A stretch of DNA of 64,000 nucleotides. Origin: Sutcliffiella horikoshii (lineage in GTDB: Bacteria > Bacillota > Bacilli > Bacillales > Bacillaceae_I). The notes beneath the pieces were generated by a model. That model ran no database searches. It was not told the DNA's origin and worked only from the letters and a program-made list of their open reading frames with translations. The position numbers and the translations under genes were made by a program. The stretch's first letter is position 1, and every line of letters starts with the position of its first letter. Below, piece by piece: positions 64,000-64,000 of this stretch. Where the stretch lies: assembly GCF_020524325.1 (NCBI RefSeq), contig NZ_JAIVKY010000005.1, positions 124,001-188,000 on the forward strand. The letters run 5' to 3'.

Positions 64000-64000
64000 A

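Overview
The window looks like a chromosome segment from an endospore-forming, low-to-mid G+C Gram-positive of the Bacillus group (Bacillaceae). Nearly all genes have strong AGGAGG-type ribosome binding sites, GTG and TTG starts are common, intrinsic terminators separate the units, and the gene content (SpoIIP-like protein, YkuD, YkuE, YkyB, NagR, TreR, a Zur-type operator) matches that group. No rRNA, tRNA, CRISPR array, phage or transposase gene was seen.

Layout. 1-10.1 kb: the branched-chain amino acid operon ilvE(partial)-ilvD-ilvB-ilvH-ilvC-leuA-leuB-leuC-leuD, ended by a clear terminator. It carries two palindromic repeat copies at the ilvH|ilvC and leuB|leuC junctions, and a one-domain IlvH. 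10.8-24.7 kb: mostly single genes (lipoprotein, permuted papain-fold hydrolase, CDP-diglyceride-synthase-like protein, nucleoside hydrolase, maltose O-acetyltransferase, membrane glycosyltransferase, Zur-controlled zinc GTPase, SpoIIP paralog, nucleotidyltransferase, YhfK-like reductase, DUF218 protein, ThrE-type exporter pair, LysM-CAP protein). 24.7-27.5 kb: nagA-nagB-nagR for N-acetylglucosamine with a perfect palindromic operator. 27.6-36.1 kb: acetyltransferases, an M2-type peptidase, a DD-carboxypeptidase-like protein, a split-barrel flavoprotein family member and an acyl-CoA dehydrogenase. 36.7-42.6 kb: yhdT-panF, a membrane-anchored alpha/beta hydrolase, and a secreted ComEC-type metallo-beta-lactamase-fold protein with a lamin-tail-like end. 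43.9-50.2 kb: a trehalose/glucoside locus (EIIA, treP, GH13 with a lost catalytic Glu, treA, treR) with two TreR-type operators. 50.3-64 kb: pepF and then a block matching the known B. subtilis order cheV-ykyB-(ykuC)-ykuD-ykuE-fadH-...-ykuI-ykuJ-ykuK, here with an HD-GYP protein where ykuC would be and a degenerate EAL protein as YkuI.

The most striking non-coding content is a family of GC-rich palindromic repeats. Five copies are composite: two divergent arms in inverted orientation flank a conserved spacer, about 330-345 bp in all. Two of these have a further member of the same family nested at the same place in the left arm. Stem bases co-vary between copies, so the folded structure appears to be what is conserved. 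A second unexplained signal is a pair of arrays (19860 and 21844) in which a TTCTAC core recurs every 21 bp exactly, six units each.
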